A DNA stretch of 64,000 nt from Pseudomonas fortuita (GTDB lineage: Bacteria; Pseudomonadota; Gammaproteobacteria; Pseudomonadales; Pseudomonadaceae). How positions within the stretch are numbered: the first letter of the stretch is position 1; each line of letters begins with the position of its first letter. The position numbers and the translations under genes are program-made. Location of the stretch: positions 5,249,501 to 5,313,500 of the forward strand of contig NZ_CP114035.2 in NCBI RefSeq assembly GCF_026898135.2, written 5' to 3'. Under the pieces are notes generated by a model. The model made no database searches, was not told where the DNA came from, and saw nothing but the letters and a program-made list of their open reading frames with translations. Of this stretch, positions 26,369 through 35,139 are shown in pieces.

Positions 26369-29010
26369 GCGGGTTGTTCGAGCGCTGGCTGGGCGGCCAG
26401 ACCACCGAGCAGGCAGCGACGGCCCCGCAAGCGGTGGGGCTGCAACTTTGGCTGGATGACCAAGGGCACGTGCTGCGCCTTGCTGGCCCACTGCGTACGG
26501 TGCTCCCTGCGAGTTCGCACAGCGCCCCCCGTGTGCATGACTACCTGCAACGGCACAGCTGGCTGGTGCTTGAAGGCCCCCCTGCCGACTGGCAGGGGCA
26601 ACCGCTGGACCTCGACTTCGCGACCGTGCACGGCCCTGCCCTGCACACCCGCGGCTGGCTCCAGCGCCAGGCAGATGGCTGGCTGCTGCAGTTGTTCGAT
26701 ATCGGCGACCTGCTGGGCGAGCACGAGCAACAAGGCCATCGCCTGACGCAACAGGCACTGGCAGCCGCGCTTGGCCGCGCCCTGCGTGACTGCGACGAAG
26801 ACCGCCTGATGGTGACAGCCACCGATCAACTGAAGCACCTGGCTGAGCACTGGCAGGCGGGCTCTCTGCGTCTGATGCTACTGGGCGATGGCGGCTGGTA
26901 CACCTACACCAGCAGCGACAACGACTGGCCCTGGGCCGATGACGAGCGGTTGCGCCCCTGGCTACAAACGCTACCGCCACGGGGCCGAGAAGTGGCTGCC
27001 GGAAACCCGCTGTTGCAGTCATCGTGTGCCGGCTTGCCATTACTGGCCGTGCCCTATTTGCACGGCCATACCGTGCAGGCCTGGTTGCTGTGCGCAGGGG
27101 CACAGCGGCCGCCTGCTAGCGAAACGGTTGCGGCCCTGCTGCAAGCGCTGATCGAACCCCTGCTCAGTCGCCTGCGCCAGCACCAGTTGCGGCAACGTTC
27201 ACGCCACCTGGATGAACTGCAACAGCAATTGGGGGCCGGCTGGTGGTCATGGCCCCTGCAAGGGCCGCTGCAATTCGACCCCGCCCTGGCCTTGCGCCTG
27301 GGTTTACCGGCCGAAGCCACCGCAGAGCAATGGCTAGGCCGGATACACCCGGCCGATCGCGAAGCCGCACGCATGGCATTGGAACAACTGCGCGCAGGCA
27401 TTGCGTTGAACCTGAACCTGCGGCTGCTGCCAGCCAACCGCCTGGCAAGCCCGCGCTGGCTACAGTGGGCAGGCCAGCTGCAAGGCCGTCAGGTTCAGGG
27501 GTTTGTGCTCGATATCAGCGCGCTGAAAGCCCAGGAACTACAGGCCGGGGCCGCGCGCGCCCGGCTCGAAAACCTGATCGCCAGCTCGCCCGCAGTGATT
27601 TACGTCCAGCGCTATGCCGAAGGTGCACTGCACAGTGAATTTTTCAGCGCCAGCCTGATGCCGCTGCTGGGCTGGCCCAAAGACAGTGAACTGGCGCGCC
27701 ACCCTGCTCAGGCCGTGCATCCCGACGACCACCCGACGTGGCTCGAACGCACCCGTACGCTGCTGCGCGATGGCCAGGTACGCTGCCGCTATCGCCTGCG
27801 CGATCACCTTGGCGGTTACCACTGGATACTGGACGAAGCCCGCCTGCTGCGTGACGACCTGGGCCAGCCTGTGGAGGCTGTCGGGCTGTGGCTCGACGTC
27901 AGCGAATTGACCGAGGCGGCCGAACGTGTGCGCCAGAGCGAGGAGCGTTACCGGGTGCTGGTAGAGGACTCGCCAGCCATGATCTGCCGCTATCGCCCAG
28001 ACCTCGAGCTGCTGTTTGGCAACCACCCGCTTGCCGAACAGCTGGAATGCGCGCCGCAACAATTGACGGGCATGAACCTTGGTCAGTGGCTGTCCGACAG
28101 CCAACGGGCGGCCTTTCTCCAGCGCCTGTCTATGTTGACGCCGGCGCAGCCGTTGGCCAGTGCCGAAATCTGCCTGCAATTGCCCGGACGCAGAACAGCC
28201 TGGTGGGTGTGGGCCGAGCGTGGCCTGTTCGATGAGCACGGTCAGTTGCAGGAAGTGCAGGCGGTGGGGCGCGATAACACAGCGGTACGCCACAGCCAGC
28301 AGCAACTGCTGCAAGGTGCCAAGATGGCCACGCTGGGCGAATTGGCAACGGGCTTCGTGCATGAAATCAACCAGCCGCTGGCGACCATGCGCCTTGCGCT
28401 GGTCAATACCCTCAAACGCCTGGAAAGTGGCGTGGTCGATGCCGAGTATGTGGCGGGCAAGCTGCAGCGGATCGATGCCCAGGTCGAACGCATTGCGCGC
28501 CTGGTCGAGCATCTGCGCACCTATGGGCGCCGATCCGAGGTAGAACAGCAGGTGTTCGCCGCCTGGGTGGCGGTGCAAGGTGCGCTGGGGTTGCTGGCTG
28601 AGGGGTTGAGCGGCAAAGGCGTGGCCTTGCTTGTTGAAGAGCCAGACCTGTGCCCGGAAGTACTGGGCCATGAGGACCAGCTCGAGCAGGTGCTGATCAA
28701 CTTGCTGGTCAACGCCCGGGATGCGTTGCTCGAACGGAGGGTTGCCAAGCCGCGGATCAGCGTGAGCCAGCGCGTCGAGGACGGGCAGCTGTGCCTGTTG
28801 GTGGAAGACAACGGCGGCGGTATCGACCCACGCCTGCTCGAACGCATCTTCGAACCGTTCTTCACCACCAAGGCCGCCGGAGCGGGCACCGGCTTGGGCT
28901 TGTCGGTCAGCCACAGTATCGTCGAAGCCATGGGCGGCCGGCTCGAAGCGCACAACCGCAACGAAGGTGCGTGCTTCCAGGTCTGGTTGCCCGTCTACAG
29001 CGCCAGCTGA
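26365..29010 (+). CDS. PAS-containing sensor histidine kinase of the tad locus (PprA-like)
   Basis: 881 residues without predicted membrane helices. After a non-conserved N-terminal half there are PAS domains (~400-520 and ~525-640), then HisKA with phospho-acceptor His666 in FVHEINQPLATM, and an HATPase domain with NLLVNARDAL, VEDNGGGIDP and GTGLGLSVSHSI. Its place after fppA and tadE matches PprA in P. aeruginosa. No hybrid receiver domain is fused; the only receiver protein nearby is at 16830. The 3' end overlaps the tadG gene by 16 bp tail-to-tail. Confidence 0.9.
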   Translation: MSGLFERWLGGQTTEQAATAPQAVGLQLWLDDQGHVLRLAGPLRTVLPASSHSAPRVHDYLQRHSWLVLEGPPADWQGQPLDLDFATVHGPALHTRGWLQRQADGWLLQLFDIGDLLGEHEQQGHRLTQQALAAALGRALRDCDEDRLMVTATDQLKHLAEHWQAGSLRLMLLGDGGWYTYTSSDNDWPWADDERLRPWLQTLPPRGREVAAGNPLLQSSCAGLPLLAVPYLHGHTVQAWLLCAGAQRPPASETVAALLQALIEPLLSRLRQHQLRQRSRHLDELQQQLGAGWWSWPLQGPLQFDPALALRLGLPAEATAEQWLGRIHPADREAARMALEQLRAGIALNLNLRLLPANRLASPRWLQWAGQLQGRQVQGFVLDISALKAQELQAGAARARLENLIASSPAVIYVQRYAEGALHSEFFSASLMPLLGWPKDSELARHPAQAVHPDDHPTWLERTRTLLRDGQVRCRYRLRDHLGGYHWILDEARLLRDDLGQPVEAVGLWLDVSELTEAAERVRQSEERYRVLVEDSPAMICRYRPDLELLFGNHPLAEQLECAPQQLTGMNLGQWLSDSQRAAFLQRLSMLTPAQPLASAEICLQLPGRRTAWWVWAERGLFDEHGQLQEVQAVGRDNTAVRHSQQQLLQGAKMATLGELATGFVHEINQPLATMRLALVNTLKRLESGVVDAEYVAGKLQRIDAQVERIARLVEHLRTYGRRSEVEQQVFAAWVAVQGALGLLAEGLSGKGVALLVEEPDLCPEVLGHEDQLEQVLINLLVNARDALLERRVAKPRISVSQRVEDGQLCLLVEDNGGGIDPRLLERIFEPFFTTKAAGAGTGLGLSVSHSIVEAMGGRLEAHNRNEGACFQVWLPVYSAS

Positions 29011-30953
29011 GCACGGCCGCCGGAGCAACTGAGGTTGGCCCCGACTTCGGCGTTGACCAGGTCGATGCCGAGGACCTTGAGCAACACGTTGACCAAGGGG
29101 TCCAGCAACGGGCTGAGCAGATTCTTGATCAAGGGTTCGACGATGCCTTTGACGCCGCCAAGGACGTTGCCGACGATTACCAGTACTTCACCGAGGCCGC
29201 TGTTTGCAGTGGGTTTGTAGGCTTCCAGCTGTATGCCTTGCAAGGTATCGGTGAGGCTGCCGACTACGTTGTTGTTGGCGGTTTGCATGCTCTGGTACAC
29301 CGAGGGAAGGCCGATGTTCGGCGGTGTGCTGTTGGGGGCCTGGAACACCAGCGGGCGTTCGACCGCTCCGCTGCCCAGCACCTTGCTGTTGACGCGCAGG
29401 CCCAGGCCGCCACCAGCGAAGGGGCTACGTGCATCACAGATCGCAGGCAGTATGAGCAGCCGGGTGCAGCGTTTGGTCCCGATGTCGACCAAAGGCAACG
29501 CTTTGACAACGGTGGTACCACTGGTAAAGAACGCGTCCACGGACTCAAAACGCCCCACCGCAATCTTGGCGGCTGAACTCTGAGTCTGAGTCGTCAAACG
29601 TTTGGGTGAGCAACTGAACGTTTCAGGCGATAACGGGTTGAGCCGCGTCGTCGCTTCTGCCACTTCAAGGCCGATGTCCAGCGACAGCTTGTCCGGGACC
29701 AGGATTATATCGGTGACCGTACACGGCACGCCGACCAGGCATAGCACCGATTGCAATGTACTGGCGAGGTTCAGGCTGAGCAGATTGTTAAGCACATTGG
29801 TGATCGGCCCGACGAGATCCAACACAGCATTGAGCAACCCAAGCACCGAGTTGAGCAAAGGCAAATCCAGCGAAATCATCGCCCGCACCTGTGCGGTATG
29901 CACCCGCAGCTCATCGGTACGCGGGTCTCCCACCGCAGAAATCTGCTGCGGCTCGATCACTTTCAACCGTACCCGACCATTGACCAGCCCCAGCACGCTG
30001 ATTGGCAAATCCACCGTTGCCGCACTTTCGCTGACCGCCAGCTGGATTACCCCCTGCACCAGTTGCAGCAATTGAATGCTGGCATCCAGCCCGGCCTGCG
30101 CTGTGCCGTTCTGAATATCGAGCAAGTCCCCCAGTTGCAATAACGTGCTGTTGCTGGCGCCCAGTGCCACCTTGCCCAGGTTGGTCACCACATCTGCCGC
30201 CGCACCACTCTGCTGCAGTACTTTTACCGCCGCTTGCAGCAACTGGGTAGCGGTGGCATCGGCAGTGAGCAGTTGCTGGTAGTCGCCCGCCTTGAGCTTG
30301 AGATCGATGGCGAGTTGGTCAAGGTAGCTAAGCAGATTGAGCTGGGTACTGGCGATGCCTTGCCAGCCGGCCACATCAAGCTGAACCTTACCACCCAGGG
30401 CGCCGAGAAGAGCGTTGAGCAAAACCGACTGCCGCGAGTCGACGGTCGCCAGCGTGGTACGAATACTCAACATCGCCTGCGGCGGCAGAGGCGACGATGC
30501 CACGGCATGCGCGTGCAAGGTCGTGGTCAACGGCACGCCATTGCCCTGCGCCAAGGTGTACACCCCCGCAGCAAAACTGGTGGGCACCGTATTGCTGACA
30601 TCCACCCGTATGGCTTCATTGCGAGTGTTGTCACTGGTGAAGGTTCGCAAGCTGTTGGCGCCAGTCTGCAAGTACCCGCAACTGGCCGTCAGCGGGTTGC
30701 TGGCCGCATGGCCGTTGCGTGTGGCGGCGGCCCGGGCAATCGCGGTCGCCTGTGGCCCGCTGCCGGTGCACACGGCAAACTGGCCTGCCGCCTCCAGCGC
30801 CGACATGTCGGCAATGCGCTGCAGCTTGCGCTGTTCAAGAAACAGGCGGCCGCTGTCAATCACCACCAGCATGAACAGCAGGGCAAGGCCCAGGGTAACC
30901 ACCGCCATTAGGCCGATTGCGCCACGCTGACGGGCAGCAGATGAGGGAACCAC
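28995..30953 (-). CDS. tadG: TadG-like pilus-associated protein
   Basis: 652 residues from GTG 30953, chosen for the AAGGAG site ahead of it; TTG 31001 or ATG 30974 would lengthen the leader. The N-terminus QRGAIGLMAVVTLGLALLFM is a TadG-type membrane anchor but lacks Glu5, so it may not be a cleaved pseudopilin. The large periplasmic part is unusually rich in leucine/valine helical blocks (LLNSVLGLLNAVLDLV, LLSPLLDPLVNVLLKVLG). Opposite strand to the rest of the assembly genes. Convergent overlap with the kinase gene. Confidence 0.85.
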   Translation of the reverse strand: MVPSSAARQRGAIGLMAVVTLGLALLFMLVVIDSGRLFLEQRKLQRIADMSALEAAGQFAVCTGSGPQATAIARAAATRNGHAASNPLTASCGYLQTGANSLRTFTSDNTRNEAIRVDVSNTVPTSFAAGVYTLAQGNGVPLTTTLHAHAVASSPLPPQAMLSIRTTLATVDSRQSVLLNALLGALGGKVQLDVAGWQGIASTQLNLLSYLDQLAIDLKLKAGDYQQLLTADATATQLLQAAVKVLQQSGAAADVVTNLGKVALGASNSTLLQLGDLLDIQNGTAQAGLDASIQLLQLVQGVIQLAVSESAATVDLPISVLGLVNGRVRLKVIEPQQISAVGDPRTDELRVHTAQVRAMISLDLPLLNSVLGLLNAVLDLVGPITNVLNNLLSLNLASTLQSVLCLVGVPCTVTDIILVPDKLSLDIGLEVAEATTRLNPLSPETFSCSPKRLTTQTQSSAAKIAVGRFESVDAFFTSGTTVVKALPLVDIGTKRCTRLLILPAICDARSPFAGGGLGLRVNSKVLGSGAVERPLVFQAPNSTPPNIGLPSVYQSMQTANNNVVGSLTDTLQGIQLEAYKPTANSGLGEVLVIVGNVLGGVKGIVEPLIKNLLSPLLDPLVNVLLKVLGIDLVNAEVGANLSCSGGRAQLAL

Positions 30954-31095
30954 GGGCACTCCTTTGCCGGCCATTGGCCATGCGTCGCGGCTGCGATTCA
31001 AGGAGTGTAGTTACGATAATGGCTAATTGCCCACCAGGAACCAACCTGACAGGGGCCGGTCAACTTCAGCAGACAATCTTTGCAGGCCCTCAGGC

Positions 31096-31386
31096 ATGAA
31101 TAACCCTTTCGACCGAATCAGTGCTGCCTTCGCCCCCGAATACCGGGTCAACCTGAGCATTGCCAACCTCGACGGCAGCATCATGCTCACCCTGTCCGAC
31201 GACGCCGGCGTAGTCGCCAAGCGCCTCATCACCCAGGCCCAGCGCAACGACCCGGTGCGCCTGCAACGGGTGATCGACAGCATCCGCCTGGGCCTCGCCA
31301 TCGAACTCAGCCAGAACCCCATGCAAGTGCTGGCCGCGCTGACCCGTGACGCCCGCCACGAGCCGCGCCATTTCGTTGCCAACTGA
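31096..31386 (+). CDS. Small DUF3509-like protein, function unknown
   Basis: 96 residues from ATG 31096, no signal peptide or membrane helix. The pattern FDRISAAFAPEYRVNL... SIMLTLSDDAG... RLQRVIDSIRLGLAIE recalls the Pseudomonas-restricted DUF3509 family; this is from memory and tentative. The stop lies 4 bp from the convergent psiE stop. Confidence 0.68.
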   Translation: MNNPFDRISAAFAPEYRVNLSIANLDGSIMLTLSDDAGVVAKRLITQAQRNDPVRLQRVIDSIRLGLAIELSQNPMQVLAALTRDARHEPRHFVAN

Positions 31387-31389
31387 GGG

Positions 31390-31860
31390 CTACTTGCCCT
31401 CCTCCACGGTCTTGCCGTTGGCGTCCAGCACCTTGGTCGAGGGGTAGCGGTACGAAGCGTAGCGCACCACCAGGATCGAAAACGCCAGCAGCAGGATGCC
31501 CCCACACAGGTACAGCAGGCCTTCGTCCGGTGCCTTGTGGTGCGAAACATCGCCGATCAGCAGGCGGGTGAGTGCGGTGATGGCCACGTACAGCAGGAAG
31601 CGGATCGGCATGTGGTTGGTCTTGAAGTAGATGCCGACCATCGCCCCCAGCTCCAGGTAGATGAACAGCAGCAGGATGTCATCGACACTGATCCCGCCCT
31701 TGCCGAGCATGTCCAGGAAGGTGACCACCGCCGCATAGGCGGTGATTGCGCCGATGCCGAACAGCGCCAGGTAATGGAACGCCTCGACACACAGGTTGCC
31801 CAGCGAGTCGGCCGAGCCGTGCAGGCCCTTGCGCAGTTTTTCTGCCCATTTGATGTTCAC
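31390..31860 (-). CDS. psiE: PsiE-family phosphate-starvation-inducible membrane protein
   Basis: 156 residues with four hydrophobic helices (~26-48, ~60-78, ~84-102, ~115-135), matching PsiE in length and layout (YLELGAMVGIYFKTNHMPIRFLLY). Function unknown in the family. I did not find a convincing Pho box upstream; a GCGTCA-N6-TGACGC dyad lies at 31897-31914. Confidence 0.88.
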   Translation of the reverse strand: MNIKWAEKLRKGLHGSADSLGNLCVEAFHYLALFGIGAITAYAAVVTFLDMLGKGGISVDDILLLFIYLELGAMVGIYFKTNHMPIRFLLYVAITALTRLLIGDVSHHKAPDEGLLYLCGGILLLAFSILVVRYASYRYPSTKVLDANGKTVEEGK

Positions 31861-32009
31861 GATGTTCCATTCCCCGATACGTCTTGTAAGGATGATGCGT
31901 CACCGGTGTGACGCTTGTGCCATGCAGTTAAAGGGCCAGGCCCCTGTCTTGGAAGGCGACCGATTGCCGCAAGGCACGTCGGGGCGTGGCAAGAAGACGG
32001 GTCGCCTGG

Positions 32010-32043
32010 GCCGGCCCTTTCGCGGGTGAACCCGCTCCCACAG
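32010..32043. repeat. REP element, single
   Basis: One REP copy (CCTTTCGCGGGTGAACCCGC, then TCCCACAG) between psiE and the YebG-family gene. Confidence 0.8.
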
Positions 32044-32124
32044 GTTCTGCATCTGCCTTGCAACCTGTGCTGCCCCATGGGAACGCTACAATTTCTGCTT
32101 GCGAACCAACCAACATTGCCATTA

Positions 32125-32140
32125 CTGTATATAAATACAG
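32125..32140 (+). promoter_or_regulatory. LexA-box (SOS operator)
   Basis: CTGTATATAAATACAG is a perfect CTGT-N8-ACAG SOS box inside a longer dyad TACTGTA...TACAGTA. It lies ~41 bp upstream of the YebG-family start. Confidence 0.93.
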
Positions 32141-32181
32141 TAAATCGCAACGCAACCAGCAAAAAGGCATAGAGGTGATGA

Positions 32182-32445
32182 ATGGCCGTCGAAGTGGTGT
32201 ACCGCAGCAGCCGCGACCCGGAGCGCTTGTTTATGGATAAGGCCGAAGCAGACCGTCACGACAAGATGCTCGAACTGGCCGAGCGCCTGGCCGAAGTGCT
32301 GCACAAGGCGGTACCGTCGCTGACCGAGCAGCAGGTTGAAGAAGCCGGTATCTACATGGCCAAGAACCGCGATGTGTTCGCCCGGGCGTTCAAGAGCCAG
32401 CCGGATGCGTTGGCCGAGTTGCTGGAAGGTGGCGCAGCCGAGTGA
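32182..32445 (+). CDS. yebG: YebG-family SOS-induced protein
   Basis: 87 residues beginning MAVEVVYRSSRDPERLFMDKAEADRHDKML, matching the YebG family. YebG is a small DNA-damage-induced protein of unclear action. The perfect LexA box directly upstream supports SOS control. The ATG follows AGAGGTGATGA. Confidence 0.92.
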   Translation: MAVEVVYRSSRDPERLFMDKAEADRHDKMLELAERLAEVLHKAVPSLTEQQVEEAGIYMAKNRDVFARAFKSQPDALAELLEGGAAE

Positions 32446-32460
32446 CATCGGCGGCGCATG

Positions 32461-32534
32461 CTCCCACAGGGCCCCACTGCCTTCGAGGCTTGTGCAATAC
32501 CTGTGGGAGCGGGCAAGCCCGCGAAGAGGCCAGC
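32461..32534. repeat. REP pair, partly decayed
   Basis: A truncated REP half (CTCCCACAGGG) and a full inverted copy (CTGTGGGAGCGGGCAAGCCC onward) between the YebG-family gene and the dehydrogenase gene. Confidence 0.75.
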
Positions 32535-32551
32535 AAAGCCAGTATCAACCT

Positions 32552-33571
32552 TCAGCCATACAACAGCCGCTCCGCCAACATCTGCGCCACCCGCGCCGGC
32601 GAACGCTTTTCCGCCTGCGCATGGCCAAACACTTCGGTGAGCCGTGAAGGAATGCGCGCCAGGTGCGCGGTAATGGTGCCCAGGTCCTCGCCACGGTGGG
32701 TCAGCGCCACATAGATCAGCCCACCGGCATTGATCACGTAGTCTGGCGCATACAGTATCCCGCGTGATTCCAGCTGGTCTGCCACCTGCAAGGTAGTCAG
32801 CTGGTTGTTCGCCGCCCCCGCCACTGCCGCACAGCGCAGCTGCATCACGCTCTGCCCGTTCAATACCGGCCCCACACCGCAGGGTGCGAAGATATCGCAA
32901 GGGGTGCTGATCAATGCATCGTTGGTCACCGGTTTGGCATCGAACTGCTCCATCGCCAGCCGCACCCGACCTGGGTCCAGGTCGCTGACCAGCAGCTCCG
33001 CCCCCACCGCATGCAGTTGTTCCGCCAGCGCATAACCGACATTACCCAACCCCTGCACCGCCACCCGCAAGCCTCTGAGGTCATCGCTGCCCAGCCGGAA
33101 CGAGGTGGTGGCGCGAATGCCAGCGAATACCCCCATTGCCGCATGCGGCGAGGGGTCACCCGAGGCCGTGGTGCTGGTTACGTGGGGGGTACTCTGGGCG
33201 ATGCAGTCCATATCCAGGGTCGAGGTGCCGCTGTCTACGGCGATGATGAAACGCCCATGCAAGGTATCGATGAAACGGCCAAACGCCTCGAACAGCGCGG
33301 CGCGGTTCTCCACATGCGGGTTGCGCATGATCACCGCCTTGCCGCCACCCAGCGGCAGGCCCGCCAACGCCGCCTTGTAGCTCATGCCCTGGGCCAGGCG
33401 AATGGCATCCGTCATGGCGCTTTCATCATCGGCGTAGGGCAGGTAGCGGCAACCGCCCATGGCTGGGCCCAACTGCTCGCTGTGGATCGCTACAACCGCT
33501 TTCAGGCCCGTAGGTGGGTCATTGAACAGGTGCAGTGACTGGGTACGGGTGCTTTGCATCAGTGCGAACAT
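32552..33571 (-). CDS. Leucine-dehydrogenase-type Glu/Leu/Phe/Val dehydrogenase
   Basis: 339 residues from ATG 33571, with GGGGAG upstream. Catalytic lysines in MGGCRYLPYADDESAMTDA...GMSYKAALAGLPLGGGKA and the Rossmann motif VQGLGNVGYALAEQ are intact. Would oxidatively deaminate branched-chain amino acids to keto acids with NAD+. In the P. putida group a leucine dehydrogenase precedes the homogentisate cluster. Substrate preference cannot be proved from sequence. Confidence 0.9.
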   Translation of the reverse strand: MFALMQSTRTQSLHLFNDPPTGLKAVVAIHSEQLGPAMGGCRYLPYADDESAMTDAIRLAQGMSYKAALAGLPLGGGKAVIMRNPHVENRAALFEAFGRFIDTLHGRFIIAVDSGTSTLDMDCIAQSTPHVTSTTASGDPSPHAAMGVFAGIRATTSFRLGSDDLRGLRVAVQGLGNVGYALAEQLHAVGAELLVSDLDPGRVRLAMEQFDAKPVTNDALISTPCDIFAPCGVGPVLNGQSVMQLRCAAVAGAANNQLTTLQVADQLESRGILYAPDYVINAGGLIYVALTHRGEDLGTITAHLARIPSRLTEVFGHAQAEKRSPARVAQMLAERLLYG

Positions 33572-33694
33572 CGACAGGCTCCCCACGAGGTGCTCCTTCC
33601 AGTATAGGCACCGGCCCGAAGCCGGGGTGGTCGCCGGACCACTGGACGAAACCGCCCGCCACGGCTAATACTCAAGCGTGTGTGGAGATACCCA

Positions 33695-34501
33695 ATGAAG
33701 CCACGTCAAGCCTGCCTGGCCTGCCTGGAACGCGAGCCTGTCGCCCTGCTGGAAGCCGCCTTGTGGATTGCCGCCGAGCACGACCGCAGCGTCGAGCCCA
33801 CAGACAGCCTTGCCATTCTGCATGACCTGCAACGTGAGATCAGCGCCAACCTGCCGATGCTGCCACTGTGCGAACTGGCCCAACCACTGCTGCGCCAACT
33901 CAATGCCCTTGGCTTTCAGCAGGATGAGTACCACCCGCTGCGCCCGCAGGCTGCACTGATGGACAAGGTGCTGCAACGCCGCCGTGGCCAGCCGCTGACC
34001 CTGGCCATCCTTACCCTGGAGCTGGCCCGGCGCTTGTCCATCCCGCTGGAGGGCGTGGGCTTCCCTGGCCATTTCCTGCTGCGTGTGCCGGGTGCCGACC
34101 ACCTGCTAGACCCCTGTGGTGGCCGACGCCTGTACCCCAATGATTGCCGTGAGCTGCTGGCCCGCCAGTTCGGCCCGCAGGTTGCGCTGACGGCAGAACA
34201 CCTGCGCAGTGCCAGCCCGCTGCAGATGCTGCAACGCCTGTCACGCAACCTGCGCCAGTTGCACATCAGCAACGATAACCACCTGGCGGCCTTGATCGAT
34301 GCCGAGCGGATCATGCAACTGGGCCCGGTGCAAGTCAGCGACTACGTGACCCGCGCCTCGCTGTACCAGCACCTGGACTGCCCACAGGCCGAGCGCTTCG
34401 ACCTGGAGCATGCGTTACTGCTGACGGAAGACCCGGTCCAGCGCCTGAAGCTGTCCGAACGTATCGGCAAGCTTCCGACGGCGAACCGTTCGCTTCACTG
34501 A
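33695..34501 (+). CDS. SirB1-family (transglutaminase-like, TPR) protein
   Basis: 268 residues from ATG 33695. The transglutaminase-like fold is recognisable in DKVLQRRRGQPLTLAILTLELARRL and FPGHFLLRV, followed by a helical TPR region (~175-265). The expected catalytic cysteine position is not occupied (SIPLEGVGFPGHF), as in other SirB1 proteins. Function unknown. The 3' end overlaps maiA by 7 bp. Confidence 0.86.
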   Translation: MKPRQACLACLEREPVALLEAALWIAAEHDRSVEPTDSLAILHDLQREISANLPMLPLCELAQPLLRQLNALGFQQDEYHPLRPQAALMDKVLQRRRGQPLTLAILTLELARRLSIPLEGVGFPGHFLLRVPGADHLLDPCGGRRLYPNDCRELLARQFGPQVALTAEHLRSASPLQMLQRLSRNLRQLHISNDNHLAALIDAERIMQLGPVQVSDYVTRASLYQHLDCPQAERFDLEHALLLTEDPVQRLKLSERIGKLPTANRSLH

Positions 34502-35127
34502 GCCGGGCTGTCGGGCTGCTGGGCAGGGTGGGCCTTGGCGAACGCCGGGTGCCCAGCTGCCAGTGCGGCAACCCGAAGGATGCGCGGGAAGCTGTCGAGG
34601 TCGACGTTGAAGCGTTCGGCGGCATACAGCTGGGGGATCAGGTAAACATCCGCCAGCCCGGGTTGGTCACCGAAACAGTAACCGTGGTCACCAACCAGTT
34701 GCTCTACTGCCGCCAACCCCTGGCTGATCCAGTGGCTGATCCACTGGTTGACCTGGCCCTCGTCCTGGCCCGCCTGGCGCAGCCGGTTGAGTACGCTGAC
34801 GTTATGCAGCGGATGAATGTCGCAGCCGATGATTGCCGCCACGCCACGTACCTTGGCACGCGCTTCGGCCGTGGCTGGCAGCAGCGCAGGCTGTGGATAA
34901 ACCTCTTCCAGGTACTCGATGATCGCTGGCGACTGCACCAGCAAATCGCCGCCATCGGTGCGCAAGGCCGGCACGCGGCCCTGCGGGTTGACGGCGACAT
35001 AGCCCGCACCGCGCTGCTCGCCCTGCAGCAGGTTGACCGGCAGGGACTGGTAAGCCAGCCCCTTCAGGGCCAGGGCAATGCGCACCCGGTAGGACGAGGT
35101 GGAACGGTAATAGGTGTACAGCTCCAT
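34495..35127 (-). CDS. maiA: Maleylacetoacetate isomerase
   Basis: 210 residues, zeta-class glutathione transferase that turns maleylacetoacetate into fumarylacetoacetate. The N-terminal thioredoxin fold carries the active-site motif SSYRVRIALALKG (residues ~11-23), and the C-terminal helical domain has GDQPGLADVYLIPQ. Third enzyme of the hmg operon, 12 bp after fahA. Confidence 0.95.
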   Translation of the reverse strand: MELYTYYRSTSSYRVRIALALKGLAYQSLPVNLLQGEQRGAGYVAVNPQGRVPALRTDGGDLLVQSPAIIEYLEEVYPQPALLPATAEARAKVRGVAAIIGCDIHPLHNVSVLNRLRQAGQDEGQVNQWISHWISQGLAAVEQLVGDHGYCFGDQPGLADVYLIPQLYAAERFNVDLDSFPRILRVAALAAGHPAFAKAHPAQQPDSPAQ

Positions 35128-35139
35128 GCCCCTGCCTCC

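Larger units (their letters stand above)
31861..32181. other. Gap between psiE and the YebG-family gene
   Basis: About 320 bp. It contains the GCGTCA-N6-TGACGC dyad (31897-31914), a single REP element (32010-32043) and, near the right end, a LexA box (32125-32140). No open frame here has a recognisable family. Confidence 0.6.
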
